A DNA stretch of 52,206 bases, from assembly GCA_944320765.1 (NCBI GenBank), contig CALUIS010000022.1, positions 1 through 52,206 on the forward strand. Direction: 5' to 3'. How positions within the stretch are numbered: the stretch's first letter is position 1; each line of letters opens with the position of its first letter. Positions 1-9,812 of the stretch are shown here, in pieces. The position numbers were made by a program, and so were the translations under genes. The notes below the pieces were generated by a model. The model was not told the DNA's origin. It was given only the letters and a program-made list of their open reading frames with translations, and made no database searches. The DNA comes from an uncultured Paraprevotella sp. Lineage in GTDB: Bacteria; Bacteroidota; Bacteroidia; Bacteroidales; Bacteroidaceae.

Positions 1-377
1 AAGAAAGTGTTTCATTCGCCCAAAAGTACAATGCAAAAGACTTGGATAAAAGATGTTTCATACAACAAGGGGATGTCTGTTCCTTGCCTTATAAAGAGGG
101 AGTGTTTGATGCTGTCACAGCTTTTGAAACGCTCTATTTCTGGTCGCCTGTAAACAAGGCGTTGTCTGAGGTGGCGCGTGTGCTCCGAAAAGGAGGCTGT
201 TTTCTTATCAGTCTGGAAGCGAGCGACCCCGAACTTGGGAAAATGTGGACGGAACGGATAGACGGAATGGTGGTATATACTCCAGAAGATTTGGAGAAAC
301 GGTTGTCTGAAGCAGGATTCTCATCTATCAGAACAATTCGTAAAAAGGAAGAAATACATATTATAGCACATAAATGA
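1..377 (+). CDS. SAM-dependent methyltransferase, 5' truncated by window edge
   Basis: The reading frame is open from base 3 at the window edge to the stop at 375-377, so the N-terminus lies outside; a TTG at 42 is only an internal codon. About 125 C-terminal residues are visible. They carry the second half of a class I methyltransferase fold: a GDV acidic turn followed by the LPY and FDAV block (motif II region), then the VARVLRKGGCFLIS block typical of motif III. Motif I (SAM-binding GxGxG) is missing because of the truncation. The gene sits 13 bp before an ABC exporter, so the two are probably co-transcribed. Codon use is more AT-rich than in the core genes downstream, suggesting accessory DNA. 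The substrate cannot be told. Confidence 0.75.
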   Translation, partial: ESVSFAQKYNAKDLDKRCFIQQGDVCSLPYKEGVFDAVTAFETLYFWSPVNKALSEVARVLRKGGCFLISLEASDPELGKMWTERIDGMVVYTPEDLEKRLSEAGFSSIRTIRKKEEIHIIAHK

Positions 378-390
378 AAGAATTTAGAAT

Positions 391-2121
391 ATGAATGCAA
401 TCAAAAACATTACAATAGGACATACCGAACGGCTTTACAAGCCTGTGGGTTACACCATGCTTGCCAATTTGGTCAATATTGTGCCGTTTTGCCTTTCCAT
501 AGAGGCGATACGCATCATTTTCAATGCGTTTGACGGGAGCGGACAGCCGCTCGACACGACCCGTCTTTGGTGGATATTCGGCGTTATGGCCATTTATATG
601 CTGGTCATGGTTTTGGCGGAACGGGCATCTTACCGTGCCAATTTCCGTGGAGCCTACGAAATGAGTGCTTCGGGACGTTTGTCACTGGCGGAACACCTGC
701 GGAAACTTTCATTGGGGTTCTTGTCAAGGCGTGACCCCGGCGACTTGTCCTCCATGCTGATTACGGATTTCATGATGGCGGAAACGGGAATCTCACATCA
801 TCTGCCCCAATTGATGGGCGCAGTGGTAATGCCCGTGTTGGCTTTTGCCTCATTGATATGGATAGACTGGAGGATGGCGGTCAGTATGTTTGCCGCCTTG
901 CCGCTTGCCTTGCTCGTCCTATGGGCAAGTACAAAGGCGCAGCGGAAGCTGAGCGGCAGACAAATCCAAGCGAAGATAAATGCAGGAAACCGATTGGAAG
1001 AATACTTGCAGGGCATTCGGGTGATGAAAGCCTACAATCTGTTGGGCGACCGTTTCGTCCGGCTGCGCGATGCCTTTGCCGAACTTCGCCGTGCCTGCAT
1101 CCGTCAGGAAGCCCTGTTAGGGCCGTTCGTCCTGTTGAGCATCACGTTGGTACGTGCAGGGCTGACCCTGATGGTGTTGTGTGGCACTTATCTTCTGCTG
1201 GGAGGAGAGCTTTCCATCCTTGTGTTCGTGCTGTTTCTTGTAGTCGGTTCCCGTGTGTTCGACCCATTGACTTCCGCCCTGACCAATTTCACCGAGTTCC
1301 GATACTTTTCCATTGCAGGAGGGCGCATTCTTTCCTTGATGAACGAGCCGGAAATGAAAGGAGAACGGCAATCCCCGGCGGCAGGCGACATCCGATTTGA
1401 GCACGTATCGTTTGCCTATCAGGACAAGGAAGTGCTGCACGACATAACCGTCACGCTCCCCAAAAATTCCCTGACGGCTCTTGTAGGCCCTTCGGGTAGT
1501 GGGAAAAGCACCGTGATGAAACTTTGCGCCCGTTTCTACGACCCGCAGCAAGGACGCATCTTCTTTAACGACGTCCCGATGGAAGAAATCGCTCCCGAAA
1601 GCCTGATGAGCCACATCTCTATGGTGTTCCAAGATGTCTATCTGTTTCAAGACACCATACGCAACAATATCCGTTTCGGCAAGACGGACGCGACGGACGA
1701 GGAAATCATTGCCGCCGCCAAGAAAGCCTGTTGCCACGACTTCATCATGCGCTTGCCGCAAGGCTACGACACGATGGTGGGTGAAGGAGGTTGTACTTTG
1801 TCCGGAGGCGAGAAGCAGCGCATCTCCATCGCCCGTGCCATGCTGAAAGACGCGCCGGTCATCCTGCTGGACGAAGCGACCGCTTCGCTCGACCCTGAAA
1901 ATGAAGTGGAGGTGCAAAAAGCCATCGACTCGTTGATTAAGGGACGCACCGTCATCGCCATTGCCCACCGCCTCAAGACCATCAAGGGTGCCGACCGGAT
2001 AATCGTTTTGGATAATGGACGGATAAAGGAAGAAGGCACGCACGACGAGCTTGTCAATAAGGACGGACTTTATGCCCATTTGTGGAATATACAGGAAAGT
2101 ATTTCGGGGTGGAAGTTGTAG
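391..2121 (+). CDS. ABC exporter, fused permease and ATPase (half-transporter)
   Basis: A 576-residue half-transporter. The first 310 or so residues hold about six membrane segments (type I exporter fold). The nucleotide-binding domain follows, with Walker A GPSGSGKST near 366-374, the signature LSGGEKQR near 470, Walker B VILLDEA near 490 and a switch histidine in AIAHRL. It would export a small molecule or peptide across the inner membrane, as a homodimer or with a partner half outside the window. By family feel it resembles the YbtP/YbtQ-IrtA/IrtB group often carried on Bacteroides mobile elements, but the substrate is unknown. It starts 13 bp after the methyltransferase stop and is the last gene before a repeat-rich gap that separates it from clpB. 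Confidence 0.85.
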   Translation: MNAIKNITIGHTERLYKPVGYTMLANLVNIVPFCLSIEAIRIIFNAFDGSGQPLDTTRLWWIFGVMAIYMLVMVLAERASYRANFRGAYEMSASGRLSLAEHLRKLSLGFLSRRDPGDLSSMLITDFMMAETGISHHLPQLMGAVVMPVLAFASLIWIDWRMAVSMFAALPLALLVLWASTKAQRKLSGRQIQAKINAGNRLEEYLQGIRVMKAYNLLGDRFVRLRDAFAELRRACIRQEALLGPFVLLSITLVRAGLTLMVLCGTYLLLGGELSILVFVLFLVVGSRVFDPLTSALTNFTEFRYFSIAGGRILSLMNEPEMKGERQSPAAGDIRFEHVSFAYQDKEVLHDITVTLPKNSLTALVGPSGSGKSTVMKLCARFYDPQQGRIFFNDVPMEEIAPESLMSHISMVFQDVYLFQDTIRNNIRFGKTDATDEEIIAAAKKACCHDFIMRLPQGYDTMVGEGGCTLSGGEKQRISIARAMLKDAPVILLDEATASLDPENEVEVQKAIDSLIKGRTVIAIAHRLKTIKGADRIIVLDNGRIKEEGTHDELVNKDGLYAHLWNIQESISGWKL

Positions 2122-2454
2122 ATACTCAATCCATATGTATCCGCCAAATTTCAAAGGATGAGTTTGTACTTTATCTCATAAAATATTTGAGTAGAAGTAC
2201 AAACTCATTGACACTGCATAATGCCGAGTTACTACTTTATCGATGATTTTTCATGAGATAAAGTAACGGTTCTGCATGTGATAACGTTTTCCTATAATTC
2301 AAAAACGAAAGGCACAAGCTGCCGTTTTTTCTTCTTTACTGACATTTTGTCAGTTCGCGCAGGTTGGCAAGTTCTTTGATGCCTCTTGAATGTCGGCCTT
2401 AAAGCCGCACAAACTATTCGGACTATAAACCATAATAAATAAAGGAGAACTACC
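2122..2454. other. AT-rich gap between accessory genes and clpB
   Basis: This 333-bp gap has no convincing gene. It holds three overlapping inverted repeats (see 2158-2265), a weak hairpin with a T-run near 2303-2330 that may end transcription of the ABC operon, and the clpB leader, which ends in an A-rich stretch with GGAG just before the ATG. I found no clear TTG/TAnnTTTG promoter for clpB. The gap coincides with the change from AT-richer accessory genes to GC-rich core genes, so it could be one end of an integrated element. No integrase gene or target-site duplication is visible. Confidence 0.6.
2158..2265. repeat. Overlapping inverted repeats
   Basis: Two long perfect inverted repeats share bases. 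The first pairs 2158-2171 with 2195-2208 (14 bp, starting ATGAGTTTGTACTT). The second pairs 2167-2179 (TACTTTATCTCAT) with 2253-2265 (13 bp). A third, imperfect one pairs GTTACTACTTTATC near 2229 with GATAAAGTAAC near 2257. Because the first and second share 2167-2171, only one full hairpin can form at a time. No T-run follows, so this is not a simple terminator. It could be recombinase or excisionase arm sites at an element end, or an attenuator-like structure. Confidence 0.7.
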
Positions 2455-5055
2455 ATGACATTTGACAAATTCACCATCAAGGCACAGGAGGCCGTCCAGG
2501 AGGCGGTCAACCTCGTGCAGGCCCGGGGCCAGCAGGCCATCGAGCCGGAACATTTGTTGGCGGGTGTCCTCAAGGTCGGAGAGAATGTCACGAACTTCCT
2601 CTTCCAGAAACTGGGAGTCAACAGCCGTCAGATCGAACAGGTGCTGCAAAGCCAGATTGCCTCGTTGCCCCGTGTGCAGGGCGGAGAGCCTTACTTGAGC
2701 CGGGAGAGCAACGAAGTGCTGACCCGCGCACAGGACTATGCCACGAAGGCAGGCGATGAGTTCGTCTCGCTTGAGCCCATCATCCAGGCCCTGCTGACCG
2801 TGAACAGTACGGCCAGCAAGATACTGAAAGACGCGGGAGTGACCGAAAAGGAACTGGCCGCCGCCATCAACGAACTGCGGAAAGGACAGAAAGTGACCTC
2901 ACAGAACAGCGAAGAGACGTATCAGGCCTTGGAGAAATATGCCACCAACCTCATCGAGGCTGCCCGGAGCGGAAAGCTCGACCCGGTCATCGGGCGCGAC
3001 GAGGAAATCCGCCGCGTGCTGCAAATCCTGAGCCGGCGTACGAAGAACAATCCCATATTGATAGGTGAACCGGGTACGGGTAAGACGGCCATCGTCGAAG
3101 GGCTGGCCCACCGCATCCTGCGGGGCGACGTGCCGGAGAACCTGAAGGACAAGCAACTCTACTCGCTGGACATGGGTGCCCTCATCGCCGGTGCCAAATA
3201 CAAAGGTGAGTTCGAGGAACGGTTGAAATCCGTCATCAACGAGGTGACGAAGAGCAACGGGCAGATTATCCTCTTCATCGACGAGATCCACACCTTGGTG
3301 GGTGCCGGAAAGGGAGAGGGCGCCATGGACGCCGCCAATATTCTGAAACCGGCCCTGGCCCGTGGCGAACTGCGGAGCATCGGCGCCACCACGCTGGACG
3401 AATACCAGAAGTACTTCGAAAAGGACAAAGCTCTCGAACGCCGGTTCCAGACCGTCATGGTCAACGAGCCGGACACGCTGAGCAGCATCTCCATCCTGCG
3501 CGGACTGAAGGAACGCTACGAGAACCACCACAAGGTGCGCATCCAGGACGATGCCATCATCGCCGCCGTGGAACTGTCCAACCGCTACATCACCGACCGT
3601 TTCCTGCCGGACAAGGCCATCGACCTGATGGACGAGGCCGCCGCCAAGCTGCGGATGGAGCGTGACTCCGTACCCGAGGAATTGGACGAAATCGAACGCC
3701 GGCTGAAGCAGCTGGAAATCGAGCGCGAGGCCATCAAGCGCGAGAACGACCAGCCCAAGCTGGAACAGCTGGGCAAGGAGATTGCCGAACTGAAGGAGCA
3801 GGAAAGCAGCTACAAGGCCAAGTGGGAAGCCGAACGCGCCTTGGTCAACAAAATCCAGCAGAACAAGCAGCAGATGGAGCAGCTGAAGTTCGAGGCCGAA
3901 CGCGCCGAGCGCGAAGGCGACTACGGCCGGGTGGCCGAGATCCGCTACGGCAAGCTCAAGGCGCTGGAGGACGACATCGCCAAAATCCAGAAGCAGCTGC
4001 GCGACACGCAGGGCGGGGAGGCCATGATCAAAGAGGAAGTCACGGCCGAGGACATCGCCGACGTGGTGAGCCGCTGGACGGGCATCCCCGTGAGCAAGAT
4101 GCTCCAGAGCGAGCGCGAGAAACTCCTCCACCTGGAAGAGGAACTGCACAAGCGGGTCATCGGGCAGGACGAGGCCATACAAGCCGTGAGCGACGCCGTG
4201 CGCCGGAGCCGCGCCGGACTGCAAGACCCCAAGCGGCCCATCGGTTCGTTCATCTTCCTCGGCACCACGGGTGTAGGAAAGACGGAGCTGGCCAAGGCTC
4301 TGGCGGAATACCTGTTCGACGACGACACGATGATGACGCGTATCGACATGTCGGAGTATCAGGAGAAGTTCAGCGTGAGCCGGCTCATCGGAGCGCCTCC
4401 GGGCTACGTGGGCTACGACGAGGGCGGACAGCTGACGGAAGCCGTGCGCCGGAAACCTTACTCGGTCGTGCTGTTCGATGAAATCGAGAAAGCCCATCCG
4501 GACGTGTTCAACATCCTGCTGCAGGTGCTGGACGACGGGCGGCTGACCGACAACAAGGGACGCACCGTGAACTTCAAGAACACCATCATCATCATGACCA
4601 GCAACCTGGGAAGCCAGTACATCCAGAGCCAGTTCGAGAAACTGACACCGGCCACCAGCCCATCAGCCCGCGAGGCCCTCATCGAAGATACCAAAAAGGG
4701 CGTGCTGGAGATGCTGAAGAAGACCATCCGTCCGGAGTTCCTCAACCGAATCGACGAGACCATCATGTTCCTGCCGCTGACGCAAGACCAGATACGCCAA
4801 GTCGTCCGCCTGCAAATCAGCGGCATCACGAAGATGCTCCAGGGCAACGGCATCACCCTGAAGCTGACCGATGCCGCCGTCGACTTCCTGGCCCAAGCCG
4901 GCTACGACCCCGAGTTCGGCGCACGTCCCGTCAAGCGGGCCATCCAGCGCTACCTGCTCAACGATTTGTCGAAGACCATCCTGGCGCAGGACATCGACCG
5001 CACGAAACCCATCGTGGTGGATGCCGCCGGCGAAAGCCTGGCCTTCCGCAACTGA
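2455..5055 (+). CDS. clpB: ATP-dependent disaggregase ClpB
   Basis: ClpB is the cytosolic Hsp100 ring that threads aggregated proteins through its pore together with DnaK. At 866 residues it has the usual family length. It has a Clp N-domain (about 1-150), a first AAA+ domain with Walker A GEPGTGKT near 204 and Walker B FIDEIH near 270, a long charged coiled-coil middle domain (about 400-530) and a second AAA+ domain with Walker A GTTGVGKT near 603 and Walker [11 protein letters not shown] near 671. The coiled-coil M domain separates it from ClpA and ClpC. The ATG at 2455 follows a GGAG. The gene is single, with a strong terminator 18 bp after the stop. Heat-shock control is expected for the family, but no CIRCE or sigma-32 site was seen. 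Confidence 0.97.
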   Translation: MTFDKFTIKAQEAVQEAVNLVQARGQQAIEPEHLLAGVLKVGENVTNFLFQKLGVNSRQIEQVLQSQIASLPRVQGGEPYLSRESNEVLTRAQDYATKAGDEFVSLEPIIQALLTVNSTASKILKDAGVTEKELAAAINELRKGQKVTSQNSEETYQALEKYATNLIEAARSGKLDPVIGRDEEIRRVLQILSRRTKNNPILIGEPGTGKTAIVEGLAHRILRGDVPENLKDKQLYSLDMGALIAGAKYKGEFEERLKSVINEVTKSNGQIILFIDEIHTLVGAGKGEGAMDAANILKPALARGELRSIGATTLDEYQKYFEKDKALERRFQTVMVNEPDTLSSISILRGLKERYENHHKVRIQDDAIIAAVELSNRYITDRFLPDKAIDLMDEAAAKLRMERDSVPEELDEIERRLKQLEIEREAIKRENDQPKLEQLGKEIAELKEQESSYKAKWEAERALVNKIQQNKQQMEQLKFEAERAEREGDYGRVAEIRYGKLKALEDDIAKIQKQLRDTQGGEAMIKEEVTAEDIADVVSRWTGIPVSKMLQSEREKLLHLEEELHKRVIGQDEAIQAVSDAVRRSRAGLQDPKRPIGSFIFLGTTGVGKTELAKALAEYLFDDDTMMTRIDMSEYQEKFSVSRLIGAPPGYVGYDEGGQLTEAVRRKPYSVVLFDEIEKAHPDVFNILLQVLDDGRLTDNKGRTVNFKNTIIIMTSNLGSQYIQSQFEKLTPATSPSAREALIEDTKKGVLEMLKKTIRPEFLNRIDETIMFLPLTQDQIRQVVRLQISGITKMLQGNGITLKLTDAAVDFLAQAGYDPEFGARPVKRAIQRYLLNDLSKTILAQDIDRTKPIVVDAAGESLAFRN

Positions 5056-5072
5056 CAGAAAGACTATCTTTT

Positions 5073-5126
5073 AAAAAGCCGTCCGGCCACACGGGGACAC
5101 AATCCCGCAGGCCGGACGGCTTTTTT
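5073..5126 (+). terminator. Rho-independent terminator after clpB
   Basis: A near-perfect 16-bp stem (AAAAAGCCGTCCGGCC paired with its complement at 5110-5125) with a 21-nt loop, ending in six T. The A-run on the other side makes it potentially bidirectional. Confidence 0.93.
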
Positions 5127-5207
5127 CGTGTCCCCGCAGGGCTTTCAAGGGCGGCAATACCAAAAAACGGGTATCCCCGACCGCCGCAAATTACCCACAT
5201 ATCGCGA

Positions 5208-5239
5208 TTGCATGGAAGTCCGTCGAACCCGTATCTTTG
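5208..5239 (+). promoter_or_regulatory. Bacteroides-type promoter of the xus-like operon
   Basis: TTG at 5208-5210, a 21-bp spacer, and TATCTTTG at 5232-5239. The -7 box overlaps the first in-frame TTG codon at 5237, which rules that codon out as the start and supports the ATG at 5267. No Fur-like box was identified with confidence. Confidence 0.75.
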
Positions 5240-5266
5240 CAACCGCAAAACAAAACCGTCACATCC

Positions 5267-7681
5267 ATGCAAAAAACTTTGGAAAAGATTGTCAGGTTGT
5301 CGGCCATCCTCGGGATGCTCCTCGCGGTCTTTCCCGCCGCCGGGGAAGAAAGGAACACGGCCACCGTGTCGGGGAAAGTCCTTTCCACGGACCACGAAAC
5401 CATGGACTTCGCCACCGTGCAAATCAAAGGCACGGCGCACGGCACACGCCCGGACGAAAAGGGCATCTATCATCTGCACGTGGAAGCCGGCATCCACACC
5501 CTGGTGTTTAAGGCCATGGGATATGAGACCGTAGAACACACGGTCACCCTCACGGCTGGCGAACGCAAGAAAATCAATGTCAAGATGCGCCCCCGCGACA
5601 TCGAGCTGGCCGAAGTGAAAGTGGAGGCCAGCCACGTGGCCCGCGTCAACCGCTCGGCCTTCAACGCCGTGGCACTGGACCTCAAAGGCATGGCCGGACT
5701 GAACAAGAACCTGGCGGAAGCCCTGACCGCCGTGCCGGGGGTCAAGCTCCGCGAGACGGGAGGCGTGGGTTCGGACATGCAGCTCATGCTTGACGGCTTC
5801 TCGGGCCGCCACGTGAAAGTGTTCATCGACGGCGTGCCGCAGGAAGGCGCGGGCACGGCCCTCGACCTGAACAACCTGCCGGTAAACTTCGCCGAGCGCA
5901 TCGAGGTGTACCGCGGCGTGGTGCCCGTGGGCTTCGGCACGGACGCGCTGGGCGGCGTGGTCAACATCGTCACCAACCAGCAAAGGCAACGGTGGTTTGC
6001 CGACGCGTCCTACTCCTACGGCTCGTTCAACACCCACAAGTCGTCCCTCCGCTTCGGGCAGTCGCTGCGCCGGGGATGGTTCTACGAAGCCAACGCCTTC
6101 CAGAACTTCTCCGACAACGACTACCACATCGACAACTACGTGACGGAGTTCGGCGGGGACGGCATCACGGAAAGCACCGACAAGAACCGCATCCATCGCG
6201 TGCGCCGCTTCAACGACCGCTTCCACAACGAGGCCGTGACCGGCAAAATCGGCGTGGCCGGCAAGCCGTGGGCCGACCGACTGGCACTGGGCTTCACTTA
6301 CACCCACTTCTACAAGGAGATACAGACGGGCGTACGGCAGGAAATCGTGTTCGGGCAGAAGCACCGCCACGGACATTCCTTCGTCCCCTCGCTGGAGTAT
6401 CGCAAACGCGACCTCTTCGCCCGGGGGCTGGACGTGACGGCCACCGTGAACTACAACCACAACATCACCCATAACATCGACACGGCCTCTTACAAGTACA
6501 ACTGGTTCGGGCAGCGGAAATACACCGGCAGCCCCGGCGAGCAGTCGAACCAGAACAACGAACAGAAGAACACCAACTGGAACGGGACCTTCACGGCCCA
6601 CTACCGCATAGGGGCGGCCCACGCCTTCACGCTCAACCACGTGCTGAGCACCTTCCGCCGCACCACCCGCTCCTACGCGGGCGGCAGCTCGCGGCTCTCG
6701 GACTTCAGCATCCCCAAGCGGACGCGCAAGAACGTCACGGGCCTGTCCTACCGCCTCATGCCTTCCGAACACTGGAACGCCACGGTGTTCGGCAAATACT
6801 ACAACCAGTACAACGAAGGCCCCGTGTCGCAAAGCGACGACGGCATCGGCGACTACAAGCTCTTCTCGCGCCGCACCCACACGTTCGGCTACGGCGCGGC
6901 CGGCACTTACTTCATCCGCCAGGAGCTGCAGGCCAAAGCCTCCTATGAGAAGGCGTACCGCCTGCCCACCACCGACGAGCTGTTCGGCGACGAGGACCTG
7001 GAAGCCGGACAGGCGGAACTCCGTCCCGAAAAGAGCGACAACGTGAACCTCAGCCTCAGCTACAACCCGCAATTCGGCAAGCACGGCCTCTACGTGGAAG
7101 GCGGATTCATCTACCGCTACACGAAGGACTACATCCGCCGCGGGCTGGACCGCGTGGGCGACCTGAACTTCGGCATCTACGAGAACCACGGGCGCGTGAA
7201 GACCAAGGGCTACAACGTGTCGCTCCGTTACAACTACTCGCGCTGGCTCAGCTTGGGCGGCACATGGAACAGTATGGACGCCCGCGATGACGAGAAAAAC
7301 CGGGCCGAAGGCACACAACAAGCCGCCCTCACCTACGGACAACGCATTCCCAACCAGCCTTACCGCTACGCCAACCTCGACGCCTCGCTCTTTTGGCACG
7401 ACCTCTTCGGAAAGGGCAATGTGTTCTCGCTGGCCTACGACAGCTATTACCAGCACGAGTTCCCGCTCTATTGGGAGGCATTCGGCCATCCGGAGACCAA
7501 GCGACGCGTCCCCACACAATTTGCCCACAACCTGACACTGAGCTACAACATCAAGGGCGGACGCTACAGTTTCGCCCTCGAATGCCGTAACTTCACGAAT
7601 GAGAAGCTCTACGACAACTACAGCCTGCAAAAAGCCGGACGCGCCTTCTATGGCAAGGTGCGCGTCTATCTCGGAAAATAA
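5267..7681 (+). CDS. TonB-dependent outer-membrane receptor, XusA-like
   Basis: An outer-membrane active-transport channel powered by TonB. Residues are counted from the ATG at 5267 (804 aa). There is a cleavable signal peptide of about 27 residues, a carboxypeptidase-regulatory-like beta domain (about 30-115) typical of Bacteroidota receptors, a TonB plug (about 125-225, with IEVYRGVVPVGFGTDALGG) and a C-terminal 22-strand barrel. It is shorter than SusC proteins and has no SusD partner. It is followed 21 bp later by a DUF4374 surface lipoprotein and a PepSY membrane protein, the same order as the xenosiderophore system xusABC of Bacteroides thetaiotaomicron. Its substrate is therefore inferred to be a ferric siderophore; this is context, not a measured similarity. 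An upstream in-frame TTG at 5237 lies inside the promoter and was rejected. Confidence 0.88.
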   Translation: MQKTLEKIVRLSAILGMLLAVFPAAGEERNTATVSGKVLSTDHETMDFATVQIKGTAHGTRPDEKGIYHLHVEAGIHTLVFKAMGYETVEHTVTLTAGERKKINVKMRPRDIELAEVKVEASHVARVNRSAFNAVALDLKGMAGLNKNLAEALTAVPGVKLRETGGVGSDMQLMLDGFSGRHVKVFIDGVPQEGAGTALDLNNLPVNFAERIEVYRGVVPVGFGTDALGGVVNIVTNQQRQRWFADASYSYGSFNTHKSSLRFGQSLRRGWFYEANAFQNFSDNDYHIDNYVTEFGGDGITESTDKNRIHRVRRFNDRFHNEAVTGKIGVAGKPWADRLALGFTYTHFYKEIQTGVRQEIVFGQKHRHGHSFVPSLEYRKRDLFARGLDVTATVNYNHNITHNIDTASYKYNWFGQRKYTGSPGEQSNQNNEQKNTNWNGTFTAHYRIGAAHAFTLNHVLSTFRRTTRSYAGGSSRLSDFSIPKRTRKNVTGLSYRLMPSEHWNATVFGKYYNQYNEGPVSQSDDGIGDYKLFSRRTHTFGYGAAGTYFIRQELQAKASYEKAYRLPTTDELFGDEDLEAGQAELRPEKSDNVNLSLSYNPQFGKHGLYVEGGFIYRYTKDYIRRGLDRVGDLNFGIYENHGRVKTKGYNVSLRYNYSRWLSLGGTWNSMDARDDEKNRAEGTQQAALTYGQRIPNQPYRYANLDASLFWHDLFGKGNVFSLAYDSYYQHEFPLYWEAFGHPETKRRVPTQFAHNLTLSYNIKGGRYSFALECRNFTNEKLYDNYSLQKAGRAFYGKVRVYLGK

Positions 7682-7702
7682 CCACACTAAAATAACAACC
7701 TT

Positions 7703-9091
7703 ATGGAAAAAAGAATCTTCACTTGGGCGATGGCTGCCGCCCTCTGTGCCGCCGGCACACTGACCTCGTGCAGCGAGGAAGAAAGCAGCAACACCACCGA
7801 AAGCGGAACATCCGGCATCAGCCGCTACGTCATCGCCGCGCAAGGCGATGACGCAGCCTACCTCGTCACCAGCGAGACGCTGGACGAAGGCAGCGTGACT
7901 ATCCTGAACAACGGGACGGAGACCGAAGGCGGCTCCTACTGGGTGTTCTACGGCGAACGCTACCTCTTCAGCCTGCAATACAACGACGGCGCGGCCGGCA
8001 CCGGCTCCTCGTTCGTGCTGAACGGCCTGACCGGGCAGGTGGCCGAACAGAACGCCTACACCTTCAACCGCGTCACCACCGTAGGCACCTGGGGCAACCA
8101 TGTCATCACCGCCTCCACCAACGACGGCTCGCAGGAACAGGATGCCGAAGGGAACTATGCAAAGTACCTGCAGTTCAACTACCTGAACGTAAACGACGGC
8201 ACCACGACCACCGGCCGACGTATTGCCGAAAACTTCCTCGGCAACGGCGAGATTGTCAGTTTCGCCGGATTCGTGGAGACAGGCGGGCGGCTTTACACCT
8301 CGGTGGTGCCCATGGGCATGAGCCATTACGGCGTGAACACCTTCCCCGACAAGGTGACCGACCCCGACCTCGTGGCAAAGAGCGACGGCGGACAAGGCTC
8401 AGGCTCCTATACCGCCGGGCAGATTCCCTCCACCCAATACCCCGACAGCGCGTTCGTCGCCATCTACAGCGGCGACTCTTTCAACGAGACACCCGTCATC
8501 GCCCGTACCGGCAAAATCGGCTTCGCCAGCGGACGCAACCGCTCGCAATACTACCAGACCATCTGGGCGGCGGACAACGGCGACCTCTACGTGTTCTCAC
8601 CGGGCTTCGGCCGCACGGCCACCTCATCAGCCGACTTGAAGAAAGTGACCGGCACGCTGCCCTCCGGCGTGGTGCGCATCAAGGCCGGACAGACGCAGTT
8701 CGACCCGGACTATTACTATAACCTGGAAGCCCAAGGCACCGGCCATCCGATGTTCCGTTGCTGGCACATCACGGCGGATTACTTCCTCCTCCAAATGTAT
8801 AGCGAAGGCACGATGAGCGGCAAGAACGCACCGGTGGCGGAACTGGCCGTTTTCAAAGGCGAGAGCGGCGTGCTGACACCCGTCACCAACGGATTGCCCG
8901 CCAAGGAAGACATCGCCTCGCTCGGCACGCCTTACAGCGAGAACGGCGTGGCCTATATCCCCGTAGTGACCACCGACGGCAGTTCGCCCGCCCTCTACAA
9001 GATAGACCCCGTGACAGCTTCGGCCACCAAGGGCCTGACCATCGTGACGAACGACAACGTGCAGGCCGTGGGCAAGCTCACTTCATTCTAA
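7703..9091 (+). CDS. DUF4374 surface lipoprotein, XusB-like
   Basis: A 462-residue lipoprotein. The signal peptide ends in the lipobox LTSC (Cys23), and the Cys is followed by SEEESS, an acidic stretch like the Bacteroides lipoprotein export signal, so it should be displayed on the cell surface. The rest has repeated [19 protein letters not shown] and [16 protein letters not shown] blocks, consistent with the beta-propeller-like DUF4374 family. In B. thetaiotaomicron the family member XusB binds ferric enterobactin and passes it to XusA. Here it lies between the TonB receptor (21 bp) and the PepSY protein (13 bp), so one operon is likely. An iron-siderophore binding role is inferred from family and context. 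Confidence 0.85.
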   Translation: MEKRIFTWAMAAALCAAGTLTSCSEEESSNTTESGTSGISRYVIAAQGDDAAYLVTSETLDEGSVTILNNGTETEGGSYWVFYGERYLFSLQYNDGAAGTGSSFVLNGLTGQVAEQNAYTFNRVTTVGTWGNHVITASTNDGSQEQDAEGNYAKYLQFNYLNVNDGTTTTGRRIAENFLGNGEIVSFAGFVETGGRLYTSVVPMGMSHYGVNTFPDKVTDPDLVAKSDGGQGSGSYTAGQIPSTQYPDSAFVAIYSGDSFNETPVIARTGKIGFASGRNRSQYYQTIWAADNGDLYVFSPGFGRTATSSADLKKVTGTLPSGVVRIKAGQTQFDPDYYYNLEAQGTGHPMFRCWHITADYFLLQMYSEGTMSGKNAPVAELAVFKGESGVLTPVTNGLPAKEDIASLGTPYSENGVAYIPVVTTDGSSPALYKIDPVTASATKGLTIVTNDNVQAVGKLTSF

Positions 9092-9104
9092 TCCAGCCTG
9101 CATC

Positions 9105-9812
9105 ATGAGAAAGTTCTTTAAACGGCTTCATCTCTGGCTCTCCGTCCCGTTGGGACTCCTCATCAGCGTCGTCTGCCTCTCGGGGGCGGCGCTGGTGTTC
9201 GAGAAAGAAATCACCCAAGCCCTGCGACCTGCCGCCCAACAGGCGGAAATGGCGGAGAAGGGCGGAAAGCCTCGCCCGCTCCCGTTTTTCCGGACGATGC
9301 GCCAACTGCACCGCTGGCTGATGGATGTCCCGCCGCGCAAAGGCGAGTCCTCCACGGGCAGGACCGTGGTGGGCATCACCACCCTCGCCATGGCAGGCAT
9401 CCTCGTGAGCGGCCTCGTCCTCTGGGTTCCCCGCAACCGGCGGATGCTGGGCAACCGCTTCCGCGTGTCGTGCGACAAAGGCTGGCGGCGGTTCTGCTAC
9501 GACAGCCATGTGGTGTTGGGCTTCTATGCCGCCCTCTTCCTGCTCGTCATGGCCCTGACGGGACTGACCTGGTCGTTCGGTTGGTACCGCACGGCAGCCT
9601 ACGCCCTCTTCGACGGCGTGGCGGTCCACCCTTCAGGGTCGCTGAAGGGTTGGTTCTATGCCCTCCACACCGGCTCGTGGGGCGGGATGTGGACCAAAGC
9701 ACTCTACTTCTTGGCGGCCCTCATCGGCGGCATCCTCCCGCTGAGCGGCTACTACCTGTGGTACAAACGGACCCGGTCCGCACGAAAGAAACGGAAACCG
9801 GAATTACCTTGA
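9105..9812 (+). CDS. PepSY-associated inner-membrane protein, XusC-like
   Basis: A short PepSY-TM family protein of 235 residues with four predicted membrane segments (about 12-35, 85-107, 138-160, 198-218). The first TM is preceded by the RLHLWLSVPLG block typical of the family, and His residues in or near TMs (HLWLS, LHRWL, DSHVVLGF, LHTGSWGG) could bind heme. Members of this family act as ferric-siderophore reductases or iron-release proteins at the inner membrane. It lacks the long periplasmic PepSY repeats of larger members. It completes the xus-like trio. Its last 9 bp overlap the convergent flippase gene tail to tail, and no terminator lies between the two. Confidence 0.8.
   Translation: MRKFFKRLHLWLSVPLGLLISVVCLSGAALVFEKEITQALRPAAQQAEMAEKGGKPRPLPFFRTMRQLHRWLMDVPPRKGESSTGRTVVGITTLAMAGILVSGLVLWVPRNRRMLGNRFRVSCDKGWRRFCYDSHVVLGFYAALFLLVMALTGLTWSFGWYRTAAYALFDGVAVHPSGSLKGWFYALHTGSWGGMWTKALYFLAALIGGILPLSGYYLWYKRTRSARKKRKPELP

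Noticed and set aside
5237..5266. TTG start for the TonB receptor
   Set aside because: The codon is inside the TATCTTTG -7 box, so it would lie upstream of the transcript start.
4958..8395. Minus-strand ORF of 1145 codons opposite clpB and the TonB receptor
   Set aside because: It lies opposite well-supported genes, is Val/His/Gly/Ala-rich with no domain, and is a by-product of GC-rich third codon positions.
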